From the NCBI GenBank assembly GCA_963969345.1, contig OZ017770.1, positions 4,039,246-4,103,245 on the forward strand: a stretch of 64,000 nt of DNA, in the 5' to 3' direction. Made by a program: the position numbers and the translations under genes. The notes beneath the pieces are model-generated. The model had not been told where the DNA came from, made no database searches, and saw only the letters and a program-made list of their open reading frames with translations. Origin of the DNA: Turbatrix aceti (Eukaryota > Nematoda > Chromadorea > Rhabditida > Panagrolaimidae). Below are positions 25,801 to 37,999 of the stretch, one piece after another (within the stretch, counting starts at the first letter, position 1; each line of letters starts with the position of its first letter).

Positions 25801-28800
25801 TTGCTCTCGCTTATTGATCACGTGATATTCGGTTACTTTGCCGCAGAAATGGTAAGTACTTACTTACCAAAGTCATTGAATTACCTCCAATGCAAATGCC
25901 ACAAGCATTGACGCATGTGACTCTTTATTTACTCTTTTCAGGTAATCAAAATAATTGCCATGGGTTTTTTCGGCGAAGGAACGTATTTATCAGATACGTG
26001 GAATAGACTTGATTTCTTCATTGTTATTGCGGGGTAAATTTACTATTTGCAAACAACAAAAAAATATGATAACAAATATGCATTTCAGCATTGCCGAATA
26101 TCTATTACAAGAATATTTGGGTAACATAAACTTGACAGCAATTCGTACAATTCGGGTGTTGAGACCACTGCGTGCCGTTAATAGGATACCGTCAATGCGA
26201 ATCTTAGTCAATTTGTTGCTGGACACCTTACCCATGCTTGGTAACGTGTTATTGTTATGTTTTTTTGTCTTTTTTATTTTTGGCATCGTTGGAGTACAAT
26301 TATGGGCCGGTCTTTTAAGGTTAGTTGACTGTCTGACATTTGTTAAACTAAATTACGTTATTTTTAGAAATAGATGTGTTATTAACTTTCCTCAAACTAA
26401 TTTTACTGCAAATCTCACTGATATTGCATTTACCGACGTATCACTTACAAGGTTTGAACTTTGAGCATTTGCAAGATGCAACTGTGATTTTTGTAGATAT
26501 TACATACCTGAAGACACATCGCTTGACTACATCTGTTCGCAATCCGACGCCTCCGGCATTCATACGTGTAGCAATCTTCCGCCTTATGTACAAAACGGAA
26601 TAAAGTAAGGTTGCTAATCAAGCACAAGTGAACATAACTTTTTTTATAGGTGCAATTTAACCCTAGAGGAATACGACAAAGTTTCAAATGAATCATGCAT
26701 TAACTGGAACATTTACTATGACAAGTGCGAAGTTATGCACAAAAATCCATTTCAAGGTTCAGTATCCTTCGATAACATTGGCTTTGCATGGGTTGCTATA
26801 TTTCTCGTAATATCACTTGAGGGTTGGTCTGACATTATGCACTACACACAGGATGCTCATTCCTTCTGGAATTGGATTTATTTTGTTCTTCTCATCGTCA
26901 TTGGTGCCTTTTTTATGATTAACCTATGTCTCGTCGTTATTGCGACGCAGTTTGCCGAGACAAAACGACGTGAAACAGAGAGGATAAGACAGGAAAGAAA
27001 GCGGATGCAATCTTGTACCTCACTAACCAGCAGCGAACAGGGCGCAATAAGTTCATCTAAGAATGAAGCAAATGATACCGTTTACGCCGCTCTGGTCAAA
27101 ATGATAGGACATTTATTTCGACGAGGCAAACGCTATGCTATCAGAAGATGGTATCGGTTTCGTAACCGTGAGAATCCAGAGCTTATAAAGGCGCTTGAGA
27201 ACAACAAACGTGGAAGAAGAAGAAATCGATTAAAGTCCACAGCGTCCAAGCTGAATGGAAGTCTCAAGCCTGAATTGCAACTCCAGGTTATTGAAAGCGA
27301 AAAGGAAGAACGCAGTGACAACGATGATTTTGACCGGGACCAGGATCGCGAGAGTTTCCTTGAATCAAGGCGAAGTTCGCGTAGGCATACCCAGGTTTCG
27401 ACCATTATTCAGTCACCGGTTCAAAAAATATCCTCAATTCGATGGCTACAGATGAGAATTAAGAAATTCGTCATTTGTGATCATTTTACACGTGGCATTC
27501 TTGTGGCCATTCTGGTGAATACACTGAGCATGGGTATCGAATACCACCAACAACCCGACTGGCTAACTTCCATTCTCGAGTACAGTAATTACTTTTTTAC
27601 CGCTCTTTTTACCCTTGAAATGGCACTCAAAGTTCTCGCCGATGGCCCGTTTGGCTACCTGTCAGACGGTTTCAATCTTTTCGACGGTGGAATTGTTGTT
27701 CTGAGTGTCCTGGAGCTTTTCCAAGAAGGTAGAGGTGGTCTATCGGTTTTGAGAACATTTCGTCTGCTCCGAATTCTGAAACTCGTCAGATTTATGCCGG
27801 CACTGAGAAAACAACTGGTTGTCATGCTGAAGACCATGGACAACGTCACTGTCTTCTTCGGCCTGCTCATTCTTTTCATATTCATCTTCAGGTAAACAAC
27901 TTTGTTTTACTTCTCCCTGACTGCCGGTCATGACTTCTAATCGTGTTTATGAGCTTTTTTAACTAGCATGCTCCTTCGACTTTTAAAAGTTTCATTAATT
28001 TCTTTTCAGCATTCTCGGAATGAATCTTTTTGGCTGCAAATTTTGCAAGATCGAGGAAAACCCCTTTGGCCAAGAGGTTAAGCGTTGTGAAAGAAAAAAC
28101 TTTGACACTCTTCTTTGGGCGCTGATAACAGTTTTTCAAGTAAGAAAACTCGTGTTGATTTTTCATGTTAATATGGTTGTGTTTGTCCTTTGTGTGATCG
28201 TTTTGGTGTTTGTGTGTCCCGTAATTTGTAAAGTTATCGTTTTTGATTTTATTTCTTTAGTGTACTTGGTATGGAACTATTTGGCGGCAAATTTTGTTAT
28301 CACATGATTACCCGTGAACAGTGCACATGTGACGACCGTAGCCTTACGCCTCATCTTTGTGAATGTGATCGTACCAACTTTGACAATATTTTGAATGCCG
28401 TTACCACCGTATTCCAGGTGTTGTACTGTTTATTTTTATTTTATATGTTTCATATATATTTTTTATACAAAAACGGTTTTTGATATGCTTGTGTTTTAGA
28501 TCCTGACCCAAGAAGACTGGAACATGGTGTTGTTTAACGGCATGGCCCAGACGACTCCATGGGCCGCGTTGTATTTTGTTGCACTTATGACCTTCGGAAA
28601 CTACGTGTTGTTCAATCTACTGGTCGCTATCTTGGTCGAAGGATTCCAGGAAAGCAAGGATGAGGAGCGAAGACTTTTGGTTGGTTTCAAAAATTTAAAA
28701 TTTTGATTTATATTTTTTTTTAGGAAGACGAAGCCAAGAAACGCGCAGATATGGAAGAACAAGAGCGTCGACGTGAACTTGAGATGCTCATTGCCAAAAC

Positions 28801-31800
28801 GACTTCACCAGGCTATCTCTCAAACAACGATCACTCGACACACTGTACCTGTGGAACGAGTAATATCTCAACGGCAAGAATCGAGATTGAACGCAGACTC
28901 TCCAATGTCTCAGGGGCTGAAGACATCAGATCCAACATATCCCGATCTCCGGCACCGAGCAGCTCCCGGAGCATAGATCACGGAGTTATCAAGCCGAGAG
29001 AAGAATTGACTGAACGCAATGCTTATTCTCAAATGTACGTAGGACGACCTCTCAGAGTGAACGCAAGCCTGCCATACGAAAACGTTGCTGATCACGGACT
29101 CGATCCCATGGTAGCTGCCCGACTGAACCGCCACACATCACTGGTACTTCCGGGCAACACGAGACTCGCAGATGACATCAAGCGAAACTACAATCGACAG
29201 CGTATGAACAGCTGGGGCGGGTTGCACTCTCTCTTTAACCCCGCGTGTCCTATTCATGGCCGCAGGGCGCTCATTGAAGCCTACACGCGAGATAAGCTAA
29301 TTAAAGCCAGTCAAGAACTTCATCAAGCTCTCGTTGAAGAAGAACGCCGGGCTGAGGAGCGTCAAAACACACTTCTTCGTCGGTGGCTCAAGAAAACGTG
29401 TTTCTATTCCCGCAAGGACTATTCACTGTTCGTCTTCAGTCCCAAGAACAATCTTCGCATACAATGCCTTCGTCTGACTCAAAAAAAGTGGTTTGATTAT
29501 ACGATTTTGGGATTCATCGCGATCAACTGTGTGACACTGGCCATGGAAAGACCTTCCATCCCGCCCAAAAGCTATGAAAGGTTTTTTCTTACCGTCAGCG
29601 GTTATGTTTTTACCGTCATCTTTACCGTTGAAATGACCCTCAAAGTAATAGCCAATGGATGCGCGTTTGGTCGAGGAGCCTACTTCAAAGACGGGTGGAA
29701 CGTCCTGGATGGCACGCTGGTTATCATTAGCTTAGTCAACGTGCTATTCGAATTGTTTGCTAGCGGTGGTGTGTTATTCGAGGATTTTTAATAACATTGT
29801 ATAACTTTTCAGACTCCCCAAAAATCTTTGGCGTCATTCGTGTGCTCCGTCTGCTCCGTGCGTTACGTCCTCTTCGAGTCATCAATCGCGCTCCGGGTGT
29901 CAAACTTGTTGTTATGACACTGATCAGCAGCCTCAAACCTATCGGAAACATTGTCCTGATCTGCTGCACTTTCTTCATCATCTTCGGAATCCTGGGTGTT
30001 CAGTTGTTCAAGGGAATGATGTACCACTGCATCGGTCCGGACGTGTCCAACATCACGACGAAAACCGATTGTCTGGCCGACCACCATAACCGATGGATAA
30101 ACCACAGGTACAACTTTGATAACCTCGGTCAAGCCTTGATGTCGCTCTTCGTGCTGTCAAGCAAGGATGGCTGGGTCTCAATCATGTACCAGGGCATCGA
30201 TGCGGTGGGAGTCGACATGCAGCCCATCGAAAACTACAACGAATGGCGCATGATCTATTTTATTTCATTCCTCCTACTCGTCGGCTTCTTCGTGCTAAAC
30301 ATGTTCGTCGGTGTCGTCGTTGAAAACTTCCACAAGTGCAAAGAAGCGTTGGAGGCCGAAATGAAGGAAAAAGCCCGACAAAAAAGGCTGGAGCGGAAAC
30401 TGAAGCGACAACAGTATGAAACGCAGTACCTCATGGCTAAAAAGAGGAAAAAACAGCGCGCGCAGCCCTATTATCACAACTACGGCGAGCTACGCATGAA
30501 GATTCATGCTATCGTAATTTCCAAGTACTTTGACCTTGCTATTGCCGCTGTGATTGGCATTAATGTCATTTCCATGGCCATGGAATATTACATGATGCCT
30601 TTCTGGCTAAGATACATTCTCAAAGCGCTGAATTACTTCTTTACTGCTGTTTTTACTCTGGAAGCCGCCATGAAGCTCTACGCTCTCGGCTTTAAGCTCT
30701 TTTTTAAAGAAAGGTAGGCAAATGCCTAAAAAATAGGATTTTTTACCACTCGAAAGTTTATTTTAGATGGAATCAGCTGGATATGTTCATTGTCATTTTG
30801 TCAATTGCCGGCATCGTTTTCGAAGAATTTGAAGCCTTAGAACTTCCTATCAATCCAACAATTATCAGAGTAATGAGAGTGCTGAGAATTGCTCGAGGTG
30901 AGTCACAGTTTTTAATTTCAATTTTTTTATAAAAATTTTATTTTTAGTTCTTAAATTGCTAAAAATGGCCAAGGGCATACGATCCTTGCTAGACACCGTA
31001 GCAGAAGCGCTGCCGCAAGTCGGCAATCTCGGATCGCTCTTCTTCCTGCTCTTTTTCATTTTTGCAGCACTGGGTGTCGAGCTGTTTGGCAAACTCGAAT
31101 GCTCCGAAGACCATCCCTGTGACGGTTTAGGTGAACATGCACACTTCAAAAACTTTGGCATGGCGTTTTTGACACTATTCCGTATCGCGACCGGTGATAA
31201 CTGGAACGGCATCATGAAGGTTTGTTTCTTTTTGACCACACACGAATCCACTCAATCATATGGCGCTGTTGCAGGATGCGCTCCGTGATGACTGCGATGT
31301 GTCAGACAATTGCCAGACAAATTGTTGCGTTGATCCGATCCTCGCGCCGTGTTTCTTCGTCATCTTTGTGCTCATATCGCAATTTGTTCTTGTCAACGTT
31401 GTCGTCGCCGTGTTGATGAAGCACCTGGAAGAGAGCAATAAACGCGACGAAGCCGCTGAAGGTCAGTTATTCTTTCTTCCATGCAAAAATAAGATCAATA
31501 TCTTTAGCAAACGCCAACTTGGCTCTTACTGACAATGACAACGACAACGACAACGACAATGACAATGAAAATGAGAACGAAGTGAACAGAACGGACACAG
31601 ACCCCGAGGCTGAGGCCGAGGACGGGGACTACGATCGCGGAGAACTGGTAGGCAAAGTTTTTTTTTGCTTTTTATCTCTGACGCTTGCCTTTTTTTCAGA
31701 CTCTTGCAAACTTGGAAAAAGATTTGATAGAAGTCGAAGAACAGCTGGTCGAAGACAGTCTGTCTCGCTTTGACACCGAGTTCGACGAAGACGGCAACGT

Positions 31801-32119
31801 TACACTTCCCAAGAACTTTGAAGTTACGCGGGACAGCTTGTCCCATGGCTTTACCAGACTCCGACATAGTGCGAGCGTCAAAAATCGCGAACATCACCCG
31901 ATCTACCAGACGTACTCGCTACGAGGAAATTGCGATTCACCTGTCTCCTTTGGGCGAAAGACGACGACTCCTTCCAACCGGGAGTGCGTTCCACTTACGA
32001 CACTCTCGTCAAAAGACGAAGACAGCCTTCATCAGGAACCAGAGCGAATAGCCACCTCGAGTGCTGATGAATTCAATGAAACGTACGGTCTTGACAACCC
32101 AATTTTGTCTCAGAACTAA
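22889..32119 (+). CDS. cca-1: T-type (Cav3) voltage-gated calcium channel alpha-1 subunit
   Basis: Four homologous six-segment domains. Exons: 22889-22996 (tentative first), 25246-25514, 25617-25851, 25942-26033, 26089-26319, 26368-26451, 26497-26604, 26650-27891, 28010-28139 or 28261-28417, 28500-28679, 28724-29768, 29813-30713, 30767-30897, 30948-31219, 31275-31461, 31508-31647, 31700-32119; about 1,924 residues with the shorter alternative exon. Pore motifs LEGWSD, TQEDWN, SKDGWV and TGDNWN give the EEDD filter that defines Cav3. S4 voltage sensors carry regularly spaced Arg ([32 protein letters not shown]). It conducts low-threshold calcium current in excitable cell membranes. The start ATG at 22889 follows an in-frame TGA and an acceptor at 22872; exon 1 ends in phase 0 at GTAAGT, matching the next exon. 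Intron 1 is 2.2 kb; the others are tiny. AATAAA lies at 32391. Confidence 0.95.
22997..25245. other. cca-1: Large first intron of cca-1
   Basis: 2.2 kb between the tentative first coding exon and the next exon. No other gene is recognised inside. Being the only long intron in the gene, it is a likely place for enhancers or an alternative promoter. Confidence 0.5.
28010..28139 (+). other. cca-1: Mutually exclusive exon A of cca-1 (domain II turret, vertebrate-like)
   Basis: 130 nt encoding the end of IIS5 and the turret: (S)[13 protein letters not shown]...[16 protein letters not shown]. It closely resembles the vertebrate Cav3 sequence at this place. Length modulo 3 is 1, the same as the alternative exon. 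Confidence 0.85.
28261..28417 (+). other. cca-1: Mutually exclusive exon B of cca-1 (cysteine-rich turret)
   Basis: 157 nt encoding (S)[13 protein letters not shown]..., then three further Cys-containing motifs (QCTC, LCEC) and [16 protein letters not shown]. It is a homologue of the 28010 exon with its own acceptor (TTTCTTTAG) and donor (CAG|GTGTTG). Including both exons would shift the frame, so only one can be used per mRNA. Confidence 0.85.
31531..31582 (+). repeat. cca-1: Coding GACAAC/GACAAT microsatellite in cca-1
   Basis: Alternating Asp-Asn codons grading into Glu-Asn encode an acidic run in the C-terminal cytoplasmic tail. Confidence 0.8.
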
Positions 32120-33880
32120 TTTTTTTCTCTTCTTTTCAGCGAAGCTTAACAAATAACCTCTAATTCACTTGGTGCAACTTTTCACCTGTTCCCCCTTCAC
32201 TTTTGCATTTATCACAAAAAAACAAATTAAGTGCCACAGTCGGTGTATCATGATTGGTCGCTAATACTATTTTTTATTCATTTTTATTGAGTCCGCAAGC
32301 AATCAGTTTGCAGCAGGTGTCTTTATACCGGTGACAAATACTTCCGAATATATTTTTGTGTTGAAATGCTCAATGTGTATTTTAGTTGACAATAAATGAT
32401 TTTTCATCACATCTGACAAAGGTGATACTTACAAGAATGCCTTTGATGACACGCGCAATCACCACCACCGTCTTGTGGTTTGTCGGCGATCGTCACATAT
32501 TGTTCCCCTGTGTAATGTCTCCCTATCTCACCTACATCGTTTAATTATACCGCAAAGCGATGAGTGGTGTAATCCCTGGCAGAGGAGTAAAACGCCTGGT
32601 CAAGTGCCCGGCTGAATACCAGATTAGGCGATTGTCAAGGTTTTATGCTAATGAAGAAGCAAGTGACATCAATGGTCGTCGTATTTACACAAATCTTTTT
32701 TTTTTGCTTCATTGACTGGGGGAGACTGTGGAATTGTATTACAAAAGGATGGTATGTAACTGCACCTAGGCCACACCCGCGGCCAACAAAAGAGAAGAAG
32801 CTCGATGGCGTTGATAGTGAAACGAGTGACGCCGTTGTAAAAAGTCAAACAGAAAGCCCCAAAAAAGAGAACTAGACCCTGACAGAAAAGCAAGTTCCCA
32901 CGCTTCTCTGCTTACCACCGTATACATTCCCTTAAGTCCAGTGCTTGTTTGTTTTAAGAAAAATGAAAAGTCAAACTGCTTGTTCTGACATGAGGAGTCA
33001 CGATGAGATGAGCTGTGAAACTTGCTGGACAACCAGAGATGATGAATGACCGTAGCACTCATCTGACAACTTGTAAAAATCAATCGCCTCAAAATGTGAG
33101 CCCCCCAAAAAACATCCTTTTGAAAAACATGACAGCCGGTTAAAATTTTGTAAATGTTTATATCGAAACTAATGAGTTGCGTCAAGGAAGAGTCACTCCA
33201 ACGCATACGTCAACGCACGCACCCCCGGGTGTGACCGCAAAAAGAATGTGAAGACAAGATACGGTAACGCTCATCGACAGTGGTTTGTCTTCCGGGGGGC
33301 TAGTAGACATTGAGCGTTAGTTACAAAAAAAAGATTCAAAGGGTCGATTTAACACCAAGTGCAATCAGCAAGCTACTCACTGAGTTTTACACTGACACTA
33401 ACATTGAAAGCGCTGTGCCTAAGGTTGTCACAAAGGTTGCCACAATTTCGGGATGTAGCCACCCGCTACTTTGATGTGCGCCGCCAGGTGATCCATCATC
33501 ACAGCCGTCTTTGTGGGCAGGTCAATGCGCGCTTGGCACCACACTTTGACCCACCCTGTGCTACTTCAAAAGTGCCGAAATCAAAATGTCATCCAATTTT
33601 TTTAACCCGGTCGTTTCGTCTCATGACATAAATCGGCCTTTATTTAGATGTTCAACATAAAATAGCCCAAGAAGATAATGACTTGAAGGAGCCTGGGTAA
33701 TAATTATGTAAAATTACAAAAAAAACAGCAAATCCCGTCTGAAACATTTGTGAGACGTAATAATGGCAAATCACTTCAATAAATCACGTTTTGTGATTGG
33801 TTATGACAACAATATTTTTTGCGATTGAAAGTGAAAATCCAGAAGACAAAAATTGTTTTAAAAAATGGGGACAAGACCTG
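32120..33880. other. Spacer between convergent cca-1 and ceh-13
   Basis: Holds the cca-1 AATAAA (32391-32396) and a minus-strand AATAAA for ceh-13 near 33642. An ATG-started 76-codon frame at 32645-32875 has one hydrophobic stretch and a charged tail ending ESPKKEN; it lacks other support and may be chance. Confidence 0.45.
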
Positions 33881-35502
33881 TTACAAGTTCGAGTCGCGAT
33901 AGACAAGTTCGAGTTTTGGCGACGATTCCGGAGTATTGATAGAGCACGAAGACGACGTTGAGCTGTTGCAGCCGTCGGACGAGAGCGAGCCGGCCGATGA
34001 CGATCCGGAAGTCCATTGAGTTGGAATGTGTTGTTGCTGCGGTTGTTGCTGGCTTTGTCCTGCGCCAGTTGTCAGCGGGGCCGAAGGCACTTTCGGTGTC
34101 TCAAGATTTTTGATAAAGAAATCCTGTTCCTTCTTGCGCTTTTTTTCCTTCATTCTTCGATTCTGAAACCATATCTTAACCTGGGTTTCGTTGAGTTGAA
34201 GTTGCTGTGCAATTTCGGTTCTTCGCAGACGTGGCAGGTATTTGCTTGTATGATATTCTTTTTCGAGCTCTGTTAGCTGGTGATTTGTAAAGTTTGTACG
34301 ATTTGTACCGCTGTCTGTTTGAACTTGTTTACGTCGTTGTACTAAAATTAAAAAATAAATAAATCATTATTTTTCTTAAAAATTTCGTGTTCTGTGGTAA
34401 ATACAATTTTGTGAGTTAAAAAACTTGTTTTCATTAAAGTTAACGTGTGTATCTGTGCATTAGATGACTGGTTAAACCAACATCTTTTTCATAATGCGTA
34501 CGGGGAAAGGGGATGAGTGAGCGAGCGTCTAATTAGACACGATGCATTTGTCTAAAGCGCTTGGTCTTAATTGACCGTACACCTGACAGAGTCTAAAGGG
34601 GGAGATGGATTTACGACACCCGAACAGGCAGCAATACGTTCATTCTGAAGGCAAAAAGGTACGATTGTTGCTTCTTTTTGAAAAGTTTACAATGGCATAG
34701 TTCGAAAACCACTTGAACGGCCACCAGAAGGTTATCTTTCGGAAAAATAAGCAATGCAATGTTGTGTTGACGGGTGAACAAAAAAAATTGGAAGCATCAA
34801 ATTGCACGTTAATTATTGGGCTAAATTTTAGCCTGCAGCTTATCTGACAAAAACTAAACAGGTGTCACTATTTTCATGGGTCTGATTGATGCGTTGTTAG
34901 TGAAGCTGTCACAAATATACAACGTTATTTCACAAACCTGGAGGCTTGACGATGGCCCTTTTAACTTCCATCCACTTGTACGTCTGAGCTGGTTGCGCTT
35001 CAGACGGCAGATTTGCATTCACGCCAGTTCTCGACCGGCGGGAGCGAGTTGGAGCCGGAGGTGCGGAAACCGGCGGAGGAACACCAGCTCCGGTAGCCCC
35101 GGAATATATTGCCGACGGGTCTTTTGCCGGCCAAGCAGATGGCGGTGCCGTGGAAGTACTGGGGTAAAGTTGGGCATGCTGCTGAACAGCGGCATCTCCC
35201 GGAAGCGCTCCCAGCTGCATTAGCGTATGCGATGTCTGTAAGTCGCACGAAGGATGGATACAGTTATTTTGAGTCAGAAACGACGATGGAGTAGAAACTG
35301 TGGGATAGACGCTTGCTACGACTGATGAAGCCGCTGCAACTGCGTAGGACGGCGACCACGAGTCGGGACTGGGAAAGCCGCTGGTTGGCAAATAACAACT
35401 GGCGGGATTCGGGGGCAACGGTGCCATGATTGGAAGGTGATTCGGTGACTGCAGCTCTGTGTAGTACATGTGCTGCGTAGAATACGAGTCGGCACAACTC
35501 AT
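33881..35502 (-). CDS. ceh-13: Labial/Hox1 homeodomain protein CEH-13
   Basis: Two exons, 35502-34938 and 34341-33881, give 341 residues. Exon 1 encodes a Pro/Ser/Thr-rich N-terminus and the labial-type hexapeptide TYKWMEVKR, which contacts PBC cofactors. Exon 2 encodes the homeodomain, with the Hox1 signature [19 protein letters not shown] and recognition helix [18 protein letters not shown]. Details such as GTNRTNFT and [10 protein letters not shown] fit nematode CEH-13. It acts in the nucleus to pattern the anterior body. An acceptor (TTTTTTTTAG) lies 4 nt before the ATG. It is transcribed away from lin-39. The C-terminus is Gln/Ser-rich and disordered. Confidence 0.93.
34342..34937. other. 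ceh-13: ceh-13 intron with homeodomain-type palindrome
   Basis: The 596-bp intron contains the perfect 12-bp palindrome GTCTAATTAGAC at 34527-34538, with a TAATTA homeodomain core, and a nearby CTTAATTGAC. These may be autoregulatory or cross-regulatory sites. Confidence 0.5.
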
Positions 35503-35506
35503 TGTG

Positions 35507-36949
35507 CTAAAAAAAATTTTGTTGCAAAAAAACAATAACAAACAATGTAAACCGCGTAAAAACTGCAACACTTGATAATTAATGGAATGACATGGATGAA
35601 GACAAGGAAAGTGGCACATAATCGTTAGCAAGAGATTAATTGCTAATTTTTTTAAAGTTGTGAAAAGCAGTAAATTTTATTTAATGATACCTGTCGACAG
35701 AACTACGCATTGGCGGCCTTCCAACCGATGGGCTAAAAGACAGCAGGCCAATTTATTAAAATAAATGAGTTTTAGATAGGCAAACGAGCGACATAATAGA
35801 CCACCAATAGGATGTTACTACCCGGTTGATGGAGCGCACGCTGCTATAACCTACAGCATAGGGAGAGGCGGGTCTAAAGTTTCGGACAACTAAGGCGGAC
35901 CCGGGATTGCTTATTGGTAGTTGTACTACGGGGAGAAATGTCTATTGTTGAATCACTGCATTTCCCTTCAAAGGAAATCGACTAACTATACCGACACGAG
36001 AACTGATGAACCAAATAAAAAGACATGCTTGATCGTGCTTTTGCGTGTGATAAACAATATTTACCATTTGTTTGAACGCTTTAACCCAATTTTGCAAAAA
36101 CACGCGATTTCTGTTTTTTGCCACACAGCATTTTTTATTCAGTTCGTAAAAGAAGACATTTTTGAATTCCACAGAGTCTTAAGGTCTTTTGCTTGTCAAC
36201 TTGTCGATCAAAGTGAGCCTAAAGATAGCACACGACTCCAAAGTTACGGTATTCACAGCGATACGCAAAACCGGAGCACCATAAAAATTCAAATATCATT
36301 GCAATCCACAAAAATAATAACTCACCGTTAATGAACAGTCGGGATACATTAAAAACAATCCGCAAACAATTAAAACGGCAAGCTGTCTCTTGAAAAAAAG
36401 GCCGAAAATTTACGACCCCAAGATTGTTGCGATCATCGCGACGTCCCAGTTGCCCTCTCAGTTGCTTTCAATCAACGAGGTTGGTGGTTGGCTTTCTTTC
36501 CATTGTTGCCCGACAGTGGAGAAGTTCCGCCGTAGCCGGATAATGTCACAATATTTGTGTAAATCTGTTAAATCTGATATAATAATCATTTTCACTTCTT
36601 CTGCGGGACTGGGTTGAGAAGGGAGTTATCTTGTAATAACTATCTTCATTCATAGCGGTGTATGGCAGAGGGTGTTCCTGGTCAATATTGATGATGGCCG
36701 ATGCATTTTTGATTATTCTTCTGTCGTGCGTTCTGTGTTAGACTTTTTTTGTAGATCGCATCGATCAGTAAGTAACGCGTGTTGGTTCAATATAATCCAT
36801 TGCATGGTTTTTATCCAAGCCACAACTTTTGTTTACTTTTAATTGTCTTGCTTATTACTTCAAAGGGACTAACACATTAACTCGACGGCTTTCATGTGTC
36901 AGCTTAGAGGGTCAATTCATGGGTAACCCAGAAGTTATCCGTGTCTGTA
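35507..36949. other. ceh-13 upstream region
   Basis: Immediately upstream of ceh-13. It contains AATTAATGGAATGACATGGATG near 35579-35600 split by homeodomain-like ATTAAT and ATGGATG elements. No separate gene is supported. Confidence 0.45.
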
Positions 36950-37625
36950 TCAAACTGCTAACCGCGACGCGTTCGACAAGTCGCGTCGCCGCTCGCGACG
37001 CGCATTGTTCTGCAAAACTTGTGAGATGTTTAGAGGCACAATCGCCGCGCGGCGTCTTTTTTCGGCGATTGCTTTCTTTCCATTGTCTACGGGGAAGCCA
37101 AGTGCCTCCAGCTCGGAGAGATTGACGTCCTTGATAGGGCATCGATGGTCTTGGTCTTGGAGGCTTGGTAAAAAAAAGACTACGCGCAGGGTCAACATAA
37201 AAAAAAATACTTGCGAATACAACTCGTTTGTCTTATTACGATTATTTATGATAGTCGAACCTTTACACAAATGAAAACAATGAAAGCCGTACAGGGAGGA
37301 TTTGATTGTTGCTTTTGGTCTCTGGGGAGTAATTCATAGCATCTATTACATGCACCATTAAGAGCAGCATCAGGGAAAAGCCGTTCTTGTGGAACCAAGC
37401 GTCGGAGCTTTTTGAGTTAAGCAAGGCGCACGCTAATTTCTGGATGCATGTATCATTTCTACAGACAGCGCTCTCAAAGTGATCAATCATTTTGAGGAAC
37501 GCGGCACACGCTGTTCGCTTGGCATTCTTTTTTGTTGTACCGCTGCCGTTCTTTGCGCGCTGGCGTATTTGGGAGAAAGCATGGGCGACAAAAGAAAGCG
37601 CGAAAAGGAGTATCAGCTGAGATAA
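36950..37625 (-). CDS. Possible secreted protein gene (start not found)
   Basis: Minus-strand reading frame from about 37625 to 37267 joined to 37163-36950. The first part begins after an acceptor-like TTATCTCAG and encodes a hydrophobic leader (LILLFALSFVAHAFS), then a basic segment and four cysteines (TACAAF, AVCRNDTC, KLACALL). The intron 37164-37266 has donor GTAAAG and a polypyrimidine tract ending TACCAAG; the joined frame continues LQDQDHRCPIKDVNLSELEALG to a stop at 36950. No ATG precedes the leader in frame (a TGA does), so an upstream exon must supply the start. The product is not recognised. The acceptor is not canonical CAG/TAG. A chance open frame remains possible. Confidence 0.35.
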
Positions 37626-37936
37626 TCCAATTGCGTTCAACTTGGACAACGACAACAAAGACGGTCACGATTTTGTAGAAGCGTAAATGGTTTTAACTTT
37701 CTATGGGGCGATAGCATCGGCAGTCATGCGGGAAAAATATTGCTTCACCTTGTGGAGGGGGGGGCTAATAATTATGATTGCCTTCAACTACCAGGTACGG
37801 TACGATAAATGCCTTCTACTGTTCCAATTTGATTTCAAAAAGGAAAACACGATTACCGTAAAACATAAGCTTGGAAGATATGCCGGCTTTAATTTTGACA
37901 GGTCAAAAAGTGCGCTTGGCGGGCATAGGCCGTAGC

Positions 37937-37979
37937 CGACTGCTGTTGCTGTCATCGAATGATGGGCCAACAGCAGTCG
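37937..37979. repeat. Hairpin with perfect 12-bp arms
   Basis: Arms CGACTGCTGTTG (37937-37948) and its exact complement (37968-37979), with an inner TCAT/ATGA stem in the loop. It lies in the Hox intergenic region; function unknown. Confidence 0.7.
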
Positions 37980-37999
37980 TGCCACAAACCGTTGTTTGT

